A DNA stretch of 64,000 bases from assembly GCA_034435055.1 (NCBI GenBank), contig DAOTXS010000056.1, positions 1 through 64,000 of the forward strand. Direction: 5' to 3'. Shown here piece by piece: positions 1 through 8,195 of the stretch. A program made the translations under genes and the position numbers. This DNA is from DAOTXS01 sp034435055. Its GTDB lineage: Bacteria > Chloroflexota > Anaerolineae > UBA4142. The notes beneath the pieces are model-generated. The model had not been told where the DNA came from and searched no databases. It was given only the letters and a program-made list of their open reading frames with translations. Position 1 is the first letter of the stretch; the number at the start of each line of letters is the position of its first letter.

Positions 1-169
1 ATTTTGAACGTGAGTAGTTTAATCGGGTGGATTCGAACGCAAAAACCTGGCTACGATTTGACTCCACTCATTGCATAAGACAATTGATGCCGGAGAGAGC
101 TCATTCTTTTTCCCTAAACTCGGAACGATTACCAGCCGCGTCATAGGGTGTTGTCAAAGTCCTCATTAT

Positions 170-246
170 GTCATTGCGAGGAGCGGTTTTGGCGACGAAG
201 CAATCCCCAAGTTGCTCGGAGATTGCTTCGCTCCGCTCGCAATGAC
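170..246. repeat. Palindromic repeat, family A, intergenic copy
   Basis: A 77-bp element bounded by gtcattgcgag (170-180) and its exact reverse complement ctcgcaatgac (236-246), with internal gcgacgaagcaatcccc and gattgcttcg arms. The same element is found inside mutS (12082-12164) and rsmD (51804-51910). From memory this motif is a widespread REP-like or MITE-like palindrome in Chloroflexota and other bacteria. It ends about 47 bp before a sigma70-like promoter. Confidence 0.85.
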
Positions 247-292
247 GGAGCAGCGCGACTTTGACAAAGCCCTAACACCTGACCAAGAGTCT

Positions 293-321
293 TTGACGCT
301 GACCCACCTTGGGTATATAAT
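293..321 (+). promoter_or_regulatory. Sigma70-like promoter of the MFS gene
   Basis: TTGACG (293-298), 17-bp spacer, TATAAT (316-321). It lies 28 bp upstream of the chosen ATG at 350, which has a GGAAG ribosome-binding site at 341-345. Confidence 0.75.
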
Positions 322-349
322 CGCTTCAAATTGCGCGCAAGGAAGAAAA

Positions 350-1495
350 ATGTTCAACGTCGTCATGCTTGGCATCGCCAGTTTCCTCACCGATGTCAGC
401 ACCGAAATGGTCTACCCCTTGCTCCCGCTCTACCTCACGGCGCGGCTCGGCGCATCACCGGCGATTGTCGGCATCATCGAAGGTATTGCCGAAAGTCTGG
501 CGAGTTTGCTCCGCGTCTTTTCCGGCGCGTGGTCGGATCGCATTCAACGCCGCAAACCGATTGCCATTCTCGGTTACAGTTTCAGTTCAATGGGCAAAGT
601 GCTATTGTATCTTTCGATGATGTGGCAAATGGTACTTGCCGGGCGCATCGCCGACCGGTTTGGCAAAGGGATTCGCACCGCGCCGCGCGACGCGCTCATC
701 GCCGATTCGACGCCGCCGGCGAAACGCGGCGCGGCGTACGGTTTGCATCGCGCGCTCGATACTGCCGGCGCAAGTCTGGGCGTGATTCTCGCGTACATGC
801 TTTTCGTTTCTTTGCACGACGATTTCACCAACATTTTTTTGCTCTCGTTGATCCCAGCACTTTTGGGCGTGCTTGTGCTTTTCCTCGTGCGTGAGAAACG
901 CCTGCCACGCTTACGAACGTTGCCCCAAGAACCCTGGTGGAAAAATTTGGGTAGGCGCTGGCACGCGCTGGATCGTCGCTTGAAAATCTTTTTGGCGATT
1001 ATTTTCATCTTCGCACTCGGCAATTCGTCGAATCAATTTTTGCTTTTGCGCGCCGCGAATCTCGGCGCCGATAACGCGACTGTCATTTTGATGTACCTTG
1101 TATTCAACTTGATTTATGCCTTGGGTTCGTTTCCTTTCGGTCGGTTGTCGGACAAGTTTGGGCGCAAGAAACTTTTGGTGCTTGGCTATCTCACGTACGG
1201 CGTCGTTTACATCGGCTTTGCGCTCGCAACGCAAACTTCACTTTGGTTCTTGTTCGCGGTGTACGGCCTGTACTACGCGCTAACCGAGGGCGTCGAAAAA
1301 GCATTCGTCTCCGAAATCGCGCCGCAAGAGTTGCGTGCGACGCTGATCGGTTTGCATGCAACGTTTGTCGGCATCGGCTTGTTGCCGGCGTCGATGTTTG
1401 CCGGTTTTTTGATGACGCTCGATCCTGCCGCACCGTTTTGGTTTGGCGGCGGAATGGGTACGCTGGCGGCAATCGCATTTTTATTTTTGATTTGA
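350..1495 (+). CDS. MFS transporter
   Basis: Predicted major facilitator superfamily permease of 381 residues with about 12 hydrophobic segments. The N-terminus (MFNVVMLGIASFLTDVSTEM) and the following LLPLYL resemble the drug/solute MFS subgroup found in many Chloroflexota. Two RxDRxGKGxRxxPRD-like loops are visible (ADRFGKGIRTAPRDALIADS in the first half, GRLSDKFGRKK in the second), the usual MFS motif A positions. The ATG at 350 was chosen because it has a GGAAG site 5 nt upstream and follows a good promoter. The longer reading frame upstream crosses a repeat. The substrate cannot be told. It may share a transcript with the phosphatase gene 12 bp downstream. Confidence 0.85.
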   Translation: MFNVVMLGIASFLTDVSTEMVYPLLPLYLTARLGASPAIVGIIEGIAESLASLLRVFSGAWSDRIQRRKPIAILGYSFSSMGKVLLYLSMMWQMVLAGRIADRFGKGIRTAPRDALIADSTPPAKRGAAYGLHRALDTAGASLGVILAYMLFVSLHDDFTNIFLLSLIPALLGVLVLFLVREKRLPRLRTLPQEPWWKNLGRRWHALDRRLKIFLAIIFIFALGNSSNQFLLLRAANLGADNATVILMYLVFNLIYALGSFPFGRLSDKFGRKKLLVLGYLTYGVVYIGFALATQTSLWFLFAVYGLYYALTEGVEKAFVSEIAPQELRATLIGLHATFVGIGLLPASMFAGFLMTLDPAAPFWFGGGMGTLAAIAFLFLI

Positions 1496-1507
1496 ATTGA
1501 GGGAAAA

Positions 1508-2116
1508 ATGACCACACGATTCATCCTCCTTCGGCACGGGCAGACAGAATGGAATCAAGGCAACGAACGATTTCGCGGACGCGCGGATGTGCCATTGAAC
1601 GACACCGGCAAAATTCAGGCGCAAAAAATTGCCGCGCGCTTGGCGAAGGAAAAAATCAACGCGATTTACGTCAGCCCAATGCAGCGCACACTCTACACCG
1701 CGCAGCCACTTGCCGACGCGCTCAAAATCAAAGTCGAACCGCATCCCGGCTTGCTCGACATTGACGTCGGCGCGCTCGAAGGCATGACCATCGACGAAGC
1801 GCGCGTGGCGTTTCCGGAGGTGATGGAAAAATGGATCACGACGCCGGGCAAGGTGAAATTTCCCAAAGGCGAATCGTTCAAAACGATGCGCAGACGCATC
1901 GTCGCGTTGCTCGATGAAATGACAGCCAAACATGCCGGCGAAACACTTGCGCTCGTGACGCATCGCGTGGTGTGTAGTGCGATGTTGTGCGTGGTGTTGG
2001 GACTCGATGCCGATGCGTTGTGGCGTATTCGCCAAGACAATGCGTGCGTCAGCGCGTTTGAAAAACATGAACAAGGTTGGGTGGTAACGCTGGTGAATGA
2101 CACAAGTCATTTATAG
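1508..2116 (+). CDS. Histidine phosphatase family protein (phosphoglycerate mutase-like)
   Basis: A 202-residue member of the histidine phosphatase superfamily. The phospho-acceptor motif LLRHGQTEWN sits at residues 6-15, followed by F-RGRADVPLN-TG, and the second catalytic His lies in LVTHRVV near residue 155. The E of the GALEGMT segment matches the acid/base Glu of the cofactor-dependent mutase/PhoE group. Members include PhoE-type phosphatases, alpha-ribazole phosphatase and phosphoglycerate mutase; sequence reading does not separate them. The gene is 12 bp after the MFS gene and 21 bp before a sugar kinase, so a sugar-phosphate or general phosphatase role is an inference from context. 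Confidence 0.85.
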   Translation: MTTRFILLRHGQTEWNQGNERFRGRADVPLNDTGKIQAQKIAARLAKEKINAIYVSPMQRTLYTAQPLADALKIKVEPHPGLLDIDVGALEGMTIDEARVAFPEVMEKWITTPGKVKFPKGESFKTMRRRIVALLDEMTAKHAGETLALVTHRVVCSAMLCVVLGLDADALWRIRQDNACVSAFEKHEQGWVVTLVNDTSHL

Positions 2117-2137
2117 TTGCAGATTTCAAATTTACGT

Positions 2138-3628
2138 ATGAGTCAACCATCTTTCATTCTCACAATCGATATCGGTACCTCTTCCACCCGCGCGATGCTG
2201 TTCGATGAACAAGCGCGCGCGGTACCGGGTATCGAGGCGCAATTCAAGTACGATATGCACACAACGTCGGACGGCGGCGTGGAAGCCAACGCTGACGAAA
2301 TGCTCGCGTGCGCCGAACGCGCCATCGATCAAGTCCTGGCGCAGGCACACCATCGTCCCATCGCCGCCGTCGCGTCCGATTCGCTCGTCTCGAATGTACT
2401 CGGCGTCGATGCGGAGGGACGCGCGGTGACGCCGGTGTTTACGTACGCTGACACGCGCAACGCACGCGCGGTAAGCGATTTGCGCGCGCGTCTCGATGAA
2501 CGCGCCACGCATCAGCGCGTGGGCACACTCTTTCATTCGAGTTATTTGCCGGCACGATTTCTCTGGCTCGCGCGCACCGATGATTTGAAACGCGCAAAAT
2601 ATTGGATGTCGCTCGGCGAATATTTTTTGCATCGTTGGACGGGCGAGCGCGCGTGCAGTTATTCTGTTGCGTCGTGGACAGGTTTGCTCAATCGACAAAA
2701 ACTTGACTGGGACGATGAACTCGTACGACAATTGCCAATCGACAAAACTCAACTGTCGCCGCTGGTCGATCACGATCACACTGTTGGCGCGTTGAACCGC
2801 GAGTACGCCAATCGCTGGGCGGCGCTGCGCGACGCCAAATTTTTTCCGACCATCGGCGATGGCGCGGCGGCAAATATCGGAAGCGGCTGCGTCGATCCCT
2901 TGAGCATCGCGTTGACGATTGGGACGAGTAGCGCGATGCGCGTCGCGTATCCACGCGGAACCAGTTCGATTCCTTGGGGATTATGGTCGTACAGCATCAA
3001 TCGTGATGTTGAATTGTTGGGTGGCGCATTGAGCGAAGGCGGTAATTTTTTTGGCTGGCTCAAGCGCACCCTCCAAGTCGCCGGAATTCAAAATCCGGAA
3101 GCCGACGCCGGCAAACTGGAACCGGATTCGCACGGACTGACGGTGTTGCCATTTCTCACCGGCGAACGCGCGCCTAATTGGAACGCCGACGCGCGCGCGG
3201 CGATCATCGGTTTGAGTTTGACGACGCGTCCAGTCGATATTTGGCGCGCCGGTTTAGAAGCCATCGCGTATCGTTTGGCATCGATCTTTGAATTGTTGCG
3301 CGCCATCGCGCCCAATGTGAATCAAGTAATCGGCAGTGGCGGCGCGATGGTGCATTCGCCGGCGTGGCAACAAATCATCGCCGACACGTTGAATGTGCCG
3401 GTCGTCGTTTCAGCGGAAGCCGAAGCGACGAGTCGCGGCACCGCGTTGCTTGCGCTAAAAGCGTTGGGCGTGATACAATCATTGCACGATTTGCCAGCGC
3501 AAACCGGCGCAATCTTCACACCCGACGCCGCGCGGCACGAGATTTACGCGCGCGCGATGGAACGACAGAAATGGTTGTATAAGCAAGTCGTGGCAGAAGA
3601 CCGAGGACGAAGAACGGAAGATGTTTGA
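2138..3628 (+). CDS. FGGY-family carbohydrate kinase, probably gluconokinase
   Basis: A 496-residue FGGY kinase: ATP phosphate-binding motif ILTIDIGTSSTRAMLFDE at the N-terminus, DTRN in the substrate domain, and IGTSSAMRV plus LGGALSEGGNFFGWL in the second domain. The TTSDGGVE segment and the GALSEGGN block look like bacterial gluconokinases of the FGGY type, giving D-gluconate to 6-phosphogluconate. Xylulokinase is the main alternative. Placement with rpiB, tal-pgi and zwf supports a role feeding the pentose phosphate pathway. The ATG at 2138 is preferred over a TTG at 2117 because the kinase fold starts just after it. The last residues (EDRGRRTEDV) come from a purine-rich repeat-like sequence, and the gene overlaps the next by 8 nt. 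Confidence 0.75.
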   Translation: MSQPSFILTIDIGTSSTRAMLFDEQARAVPGIEAQFKYDMHTTSDGGVEANADEMLACAERAIDQVLAQAHHRPIAAVASDSLVSNVLGVDAEGRAVTPVFTYADTRNARAVSDLRARLDERATHQRVGTLFHSSYLPARFLWLARTDDLKRAKYWMSLGEYFLHRWTGERACSYSVASWTGLLNRQKLDWDDELVRQLPIDKTQLSPLVDHDHTVGALNREYANRWAALRDAKFFPTIGDGAAANIGSGCVDPLSIALTIGTSSAMRVAYPRGTSSIPWGLWSYSINRDVELLGGALSEGGNFFGWLKRTLQVAGIQNPEADAGKLEPDSHGLTVLPFLTGERAPNWNADARAAIIGLSLTTRPVDIWRAGLEAIAYRLASIFELLRAIAPNVNQVIGSGGAMVHSPAWQQIIADTLNVPVVVSAEAEATSRGTALLALKALGVIQSLHDLPAQTGAIFTPDAARHEIYARAMERQKWLYKQVVAEDRGRRTEDV

Positions 3629-4478
3629 ACGGCAGAATGTGATTCACGCTCTTCCCATCACCGCCTTCATTCTCGCGCTCATTTACAAATGGTTCGCGGT
3701 CGATGACCGTTACGCGATCTTCCTTTACAATCACATGAACGCGCAACCGTTCGACGAAGTAACCGTCGGACGATATTGGATGACCGGGTTCATCGCTGGC
3801 GCAATTGTGATGCTGTTGTACATCGCCGCGAATTTTCTATGTGCGCGCGTCGTGAAAAATTATCGCGCGCCGGAATGGTGGCGCGTGTGGCTGTGGTGCG
3901 CCGCGCCGGTCGCCATCGGGGTTTGGTTCATCACCACCACGCAAAACTCGCCGACGATGCCGCCGGCAATCGCCGCCGCAATTGTACTCACCACTTGGGT
4001 TGGACTCGCACTGGCGTTGATGCCGGGCGCACTCGCGGCGCATCGCCCGCGCGAGTTGAAGTGGTCGGCAATCGATGGACTCGCGCTGGTGCCAATTCTG
4101 CTTTTGCTCCACGCTATCGAATTGCCCAGCCGTGGCTTGTCGATCAGGATCGTTACCGTATACATGCTTGAAATTGGTAGTATAATTGGCGGCATCGTGT
4201 GGCTTGCGGCAACTGGTTTATTCCGCGCGATGCGCAAGATACCATCGACCGGCATCACGCAAATTTTTATCGCCGGGCTGTGCTGGAGTTATCTTGTCTT
4301 GCCACTCGTGCATCATATCTTTTCTACACCATCGAATTTCAAATACATCACCACATCGTACAATTTTTTTGCGTATGATCCTGGGATTCAAAGCGTGACT
4401 TGGCTCGTGGTCATCGCGTTCACCGTTGTGACAATCCATTTGCGCCAACGCTTTATTATCTTTCGAGGAGAAAAATGA
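3621..4478 (+). CDS. Hypothetical multi-spanning membrane protein
   Basis: A 285-residue protein with about seven or eight hydrophobic segments, for example HALPITAFILALIYKWF, FIAGAIVMLLYIAANF, AIGVWFITTT, AAAIVLTTWVGLALALMPG and SVTWLVVIAFTVVTIHL. I do not recognise a family and see no catalytic motif. The start overlaps the kinase gene by 8 nt (ATGTTTGA) and the stop overlaps the next start as ATGA, so it is translated as part of the same polycistron. Its place in a sugar-phosphate operon is the only functional hint. Confidence 0.7.
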   Translation: MFERQNVIHALPITAFILALIYKWFAVDDRYAIFLYNHMNAQPFDEVTVGRYWMTGFIAGAIVMLLYIAANFLCARVVKNYRAPEWWRVWLWCAAPVAIGVWFITTTQNSPTMPPAIAAAIVLTTWVGLALALMPGALAAHRPRELKWSAIDGLALVPILLLLHAIELPSRGLSIRIVTVYMLEIGSIIGGIVWLAATGLFRAMRKIPSTGITQIFIAGLCWSYLVLPLVHHIFSTPSNFKYITTSYNFFAYDPGIQSVTWLVVIAFTVVTIHLRQRFIIFRGEK

Positions 4479-4801
4479 TTTACGAACTTCGCATTTATCA
4501 CGCCGCGCCCGGCAAATTGCCGCTGTTGCTCAAACGCTTTGAAACCATTACGTTGGGATTTTGGAACAAGTACAACATCCGCCAAGTTGGTTTCTGGACG
4601 ACGATGATCGGCGAAAGCAACCACGATGTGTACTATATTCTCGAATGGCAAAATCTTGCCGAACGTGAACAAAAATGGTCGGCGTTTCAAAGCGACCCGG
4701 ACTGGATCAAAGCGCGCGGCGAAACGGAGAAGGACGGATCGTTGACGACACACATCAGCAATTTGATTCTCGCACCGACAAGTTTCTCAAATCTCAAATA
4801 G
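4475..4801 (+). CDS. NIPSNAP-family protein
   Basis: A 108-residue single-domain protein of the NIPSNAP/dimeric alpha-beta barrel type. It begins MIYELRIYHAAPGK, has the W-rich middle (TIGFW-like TLGFWNKYNIRQVGFWTT) and ends with a strand typical of the family; the EWQNLAEREQKW segment is characteristic. The biochemical role of bacterial NIPSNAPs is unknown. The ATG at 4475 overlaps the upstream stop (ATGA) and has a GAGGAG site 5 nt before it. It is followed directly by a hairpin repeat and then rpiB. Confidence 0.85.
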   Translation: MIYELRIYHAAPGKLPLLLKRFETITLGFWNKYNIRQVGFWTTMIGESNHDVYYILEWQNLAEREQKWSAFQSDPDWIKARGETEKDGSLTTHISNLILAPTSFSNLK

Positions 4802-4842
4802 ACGGAAGACCGAGAAAAATATTTCCGTCTTCGGTCTTCCGT
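4802..4842. repeat. Palindromic repeat, family B (purine/pyrimidine hairpin)
   Basis: Perfect 12-bp arms acggaagaccga (4802-4813) and tcggtcttccgt (4831-4842) around an AT-rich centre. It starts right after the NIPSNAP stop codon. Related gaagaccgaaggacg hairpins recur at 27182, 28593, 36261 and 41362. Confidence 0.85.
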
Positions 4843-4859
4843 TCCCCGTCGAGGTTAAA

Positions 4860-5312
4860 ATGAACGTTGCAGTGGGTACTGATCACGGCGGCTTTTCCAT
4901 CAAGCACGTTGTCATCGACGAATTGAAAAAGATTGGACACACGGTCATTGATTGTGGCGCGGCAACGTACGACGCCGATGACGATTATCCCGATTTCGCG
5001 CGCGCGGTTGGTGAGACGATTCAACGCGGCGTGGCGGAACGCGGCATTGTGATTTGCGGAAGCGGCGTCGGCGTAACGATTGCGGCGAACAAAATGCGCG
5101 GGATTCGCGCGTGCCTGTGCCACGATTCGTACTCGGCGCGGCAAGGCGTCGAACACGATCATATGAACGTGCTGGCGCTCGGCGGGCGCATCATCGGCGA
5201 GGAATTGGCGCGCGAGTTGGTGCGTGCGTTCATGACCGCCAAATTCGATGATAACGAGCGGTTCGTCCGCCGCGCAAACAAGATCACTGAAATCGAAAAC
5301 GAACGATCATAG
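4860..5312 (+). CDS. rpiB: Ribose-5-phosphate isomerase B
   Basis: A 150-residue RpiB/LacA/LacB-family isomerase interconverting ribose 5-phosphate and ribulose 5-phosphate in the cytoplasm. Visible family features are VGTDHGGFSIK at the N-terminus, the catalytic-Cys region GIVICGSGVGVTIAANK, and the block CHDSYSARQGVEHDHMNVLALGGRIIG. The length is normal for the family. A GAGG site precedes the ATG. It lies 49 bp before the Tal-Pgi gene and belongs to the pentose phosphate run. Confidence 0.93.
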   Translation: MNVAVGTDHGGFSIKHVVIDELKKIGHTVIDCGAATYDADDDYPDFARAVGETIQRGVAERGIVICGSGVGVTIAANKMRGIRACLCHDSYSARQGVEHDHMNVLALGGRIIGEELARELVRAFMTAKFDDNERFVRRANKITEIENERS

Positions 5313-5361
5313 ACATTGAAGGCAAACAATTGGGTGAACGATTCCTCATCGGAGTGAAAGC

Positions 5362-8169
5362 ATGTCTAATCCGTTAATCGACCTTAAACAACTAGGACAA
5401 TCCGTTTGGCTCGACAGCATTCGCCGGGGGCATATTCAATCGGGCGGGCTGGCGCAATTGATCGCGCAGGATGGAATCAGCGGCGAAACCGCCAATCCCA
5501 GCATTTTCGAAAAAGCAATCGCCGGGAGCAACGATTACTCCGAGGCAATCCGCAAGTTAATCGACCGCGGCAAAAGTGCGCTGGAAATTTATGAAACGCT
5601 GGCGATTGAAGATGTGCAAATGGCTTGTGATGTTTTTCGTCCGGTGTACGATCAAACCGATGGCGCGGATGGATTCGTCAGCATCGAGGTTTCGCCGAAA
5701 CTCGCGCATGACACGACGGGCACCATCGCCGAAGCGAAACGATTTTTCAAAGCGGTCAATCGTCCCAACGTGATGATCAAAATTCCCGGGACTCCCGCCG
5801 GCGTTCCCGCCATCGAAGAATGTTTGTATCAAGGCGTCAACGTAAACATTACGCTACTCTTCGCCGTTCAAGCGTACGAGCAAGTGGCGTGGGCGTACAT
5901 CCGCGCGCTGGAACGTCGCGTTAGAGAAGGCAAGCCGATTCGGCACATCGCTTCCGTGGCGAGCTTCTTTGTCAGCCGCATCGACACACTTGCCGACAAG
6001 TTAGTGCAAGACAAACTGCGCGCGGCAACCGACCCGGCGATAAAAGCCAAACTCGAAGCGTTGGGCGGCAAAGCGGCAATTGCGAATGCTAAGCTAGCGT
6101 ATCAGTTGTTCAAGCAAATATTTTCCGATCCGCGTTTTCTCGCGTTGAAAAAAAAGGGAGCGCGGGTGCAACGACCACTTTGGGCAAGCACGAGCACCAA
6201 AAACCCGGCATATCCCGACACGCTGTATGTGGACACGTTGATTGGTCCCGATACGATCAACACACTTCCCTTTGAAACCATCGATGCGTTTCGCGCACAC
6301 GGCAAAGTCCAACTGACACTGGAAGACGATGTGGATGGCGCGCGGCAAGTTCTAGAGCATCTTGAAAGCGTGAACATCAGTATGAAAGCCGTCACCCAGC
6401 AAGTTTTGGATGAAGGTGTAGAAAAATTCGATCAGGCATTCGATCAATTGCTCGCCAGCATTCAATCGAAAATTGTTGCGGCGGCGAGCGCGCGGCACAG
6501 CGCCGTGTTAGGCAATTATTTGAACACGGTCAGCGAGAATCTTGCGGCGGCAGAACAAAATGGTGTAGCGAATCGCGTGTGGAAACAAGACCCCACGCTT
6601 TGGAAAACTGAGCCGGCACACATCGCCGAAATTTCGATTCGGCTTGGCTGGCTCCACGTGGCAACCGCGATGCGGCAACGGGTCGCTGAACTCAAAGCGT
6701 TCGGCAAAGAAATCAAAAAAGCCGGGTTCAAATCGATTGTGCTGTGCGGGATGGGCGGCAGCTCGCTTTGCGTCGAAACATTGCACGATGTCGTCGGCAT
6801 CGCCAAAGGATTTCCGCGCCTGTTCATTCTCGACACGACCGACCCGGCAACCGTCCGCGCGCTGGCGCGCAAAATTAATCCAAAGAAAACCTTGTTCATC
6901 ATCGCAAGCAAATCTGGCGGCACCACCGAAACGCTGTCGCATTACAAATATTTCAGCGAACTTGCGCCCGCATCAAATTTCATTGCGATCACTGATCCCG
7001 GCTCCGGCTTGCAAAAACTTGCCAGCGAGAAAAAGTTTCGCCGCGTGTTTGAAAATCCCTCCGACATTGGCGGACGCTATTCCGCGCTGTCGTTCTTTGG
7101 TCTCGTCCCCGCCGCGTTGATGGGCATCGACATCGACAAACTGCTCAGCCGCGCGGAAGAAATGATGCGCGCGTGCGCCGCCGACATCCCCGCCGAAAAT
7201 AATCCCGGCGAATGGCTTGGCGTGACGCTGGCGACACTCGCGCAACACGGACGCAACAAGATCACGTTTATCACCTCGAAAAATATAGCGCCGTTTGGCG
7301 CGTGGGCGGAACAACTCATCGCCGAATCGACCGGCAAAGAAGGCAAAGGACTCGTGCCGATTGACGCCGAGCCACTTGGCAAACCGACCGCGTACGGAAT
7401 GGATCGCGTCTTCGTTTATTCGTTCATCAAACGCGCCGATCCTACCCTCGAAAAAAGATTGAACGAATTGGAGAAAATCGGTCATCCAGTTCTGCGTTTT
7501 CAACTGCGCGACGCGTACGACATTGGCGCAGAATTTTTCCGTTGGGAATTTGCAATTGCCGTTGCCGGCGCGCTCCTTGGCATCAACGCGTTCGATCAAC
7601 CGAATGTGGAAGAGGCGAAGAAGAATGCGTGGCAAGTGCTGACCGGCGACCGACGACCGACGACCGAGCAACCGATATTCGAGAACAAGAAATTTGTGGT
7701 GTACTCGACGACGAATGTGCCGGCAAAGAATCTGCGCGGCGTGTTGGATGCGTATTTCAAATTAGCACACCCCGGCGATTATCTGGCGTTGATGGCATAT
7801 CTCCAAAATACGCCGACGCATAACACCGCGTTGAAATCGATGCGCGTTGCCGTGCGCAACGCGTTGAAAATTGCCACGACCGCCGGGTATGGTCCACGCT
7901 TTTTGCATTCGACCGGGCAATTGCACAAAGGCGGCGCAAACAACATTCTGGCTTTGCAAATCACGACCGACCATGCTGTCGATGAAAAAATTCCCGGCGA
8001 GACGTACTCGTTTGGCAAGCTCATCAACGCGCAAGCGCAAGGCGATTGGCAAGCGTTGAAAAATAATCAGCGCCGCGCGTTGCGCGTGCATTTGAAACGC
8101 GGCGCAAAGTTGAGCGAGCTGGCAAAAGCGATAAATCGCGCAGCGCAAACGAAAAAACGTCAAGCGTGA
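5362..8169 (+). CDS. tal-pgi: Bifunctional transaldolase / glucose-6-phosphate isomerase
   Basis: A 935-residue fusion. Residues 1-370 are a transaldolase: DGISGETANPSIFEKAI near the start and the Schiff-base lysine K140 in NVMIKIPGTPAG. Residues about 385-930 are a glucose-6-phosphate isomerase with GMGGSSLCVETL, FIIASKSGGTTET (phosphate-binding SIS loop) and DIGGRYSALSFFGLVP. The transaldolase moves a dihydroxyacetone unit between sugar phosphates, and the isomerase links glucose 6-phosphate and fructose 6-phosphate. Such fusions are known in Chloroflexota and some other lineages. A short triplicated cgaccga tract (7646-7668) adds GDRRPTTEQ in the isomerase half and looks repeat-derived. 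The stop lies 26 bp before zwf. Confidence 0.95.
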   Translation: MSNPLIDLKQLGQSVWLDSIRRGHIQSGGLAQLIAQDGISGETANPSIFEKAIAGSNDYSEAIRKLIDRGKSALEIYETLAIEDVQMACDVFRPVYDQTDGADGFVSIEVSPKLAHDTTGTIAEAKRFFKAVNRPNVMIKIPGTPAGVPAIEECLYQGVNVNITLLFAVQAYEQVAWAYIRALERRVREGKPIRHIASVASFFVSRIDTLADKLVQDKLRAATDPAIKAKLEALGGKAAIANAKLAYQLFKQIFSDPRFLALKKKGARVQRPLWASTSTKNPAYPDTLYVDTLIGPDTINTLPFETIDAFRAHGKVQLTLEDDVDGARQVLEHLESVNISMKAVTQQVLDEGVEKFDQAFDQLLASIQSKIVAAASARHSAVLGNYLNTVSENLAAAEQNGVANRVWKQDPTLWKTEPAHIAEISIRLGWLHVATAMRQRVAELKAFGKEIKKAGFKSIVLCGMGGSSLCVETLHDVVGIAKGFPRLFILDTTDPATVRALARKINPKKTLFIIASKSGGTTETLSHYKYFSELAPASNFIAITDPGSGLQKLASEKKFRRVFENPSDIGGRYSALSFFGLVPAALMGIDIDKLLSRAEEMMRACAADIPAENNPGEWLGVTLATLAQHGRNKITFITSKNIAPFGAWAEQLIAESTGKEGKGLVPIDAEPLGKPTAYGMDRVFVYSFIKRADPTLEKRLNELEKIGHPVLRFQLRDAYDIGAEFFRWEFAIAVAGALLGINAFDQPNVEEAKKNAWQVLTGDRRPTTEQPIFENKKFVVYSTTNVPAKNLRGVLDAYFKLAHPGDYLALMAYLQNTPTHNTALKSMRVAVRNALKIATTAGYGPRFLHSTGQLHKGGANNILALQITTDHAVDEKIPGETYSFGKLINAQAQGDWQALKNNQRRALRVHLKRGAKLSELAKAINRAAQTKKRQA

Positions 8170-8195
8170 AATTTTCGTTTTATTCAAGGAACGCT

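Larger units (their letters stand above)
1..349. other. Non-coding region upstream of the MFS gene
   Basis: No convincing gene was found in the first 349 bases. The stretch holds a palindromic repeat of the GTCATTGCGAG family (170-246), flanked by an outer inverted pair (gtcaaagtc near 154 and gactttgac near 258), and then the promoter of the MFS gene. In-frame codons run on upstream of the MFS start as far as position 71, but they pass through the repeat and are not transporter-like. Confidence 0.6.

Noticed and set aside
1..70. tRNA-like ttcgaac (ggattcgaac) near the start
   Set aside because: On the reverse strand the T-loop-like sequence has no pairing stem on either side and no acceptor or anticodon arm fits.
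4181..4186. TATAAT inside the membrane protein gene
   Set aside because: It lies in the middle of a coding region with no useful -35 at 16-18 bp and no gene start nearby.
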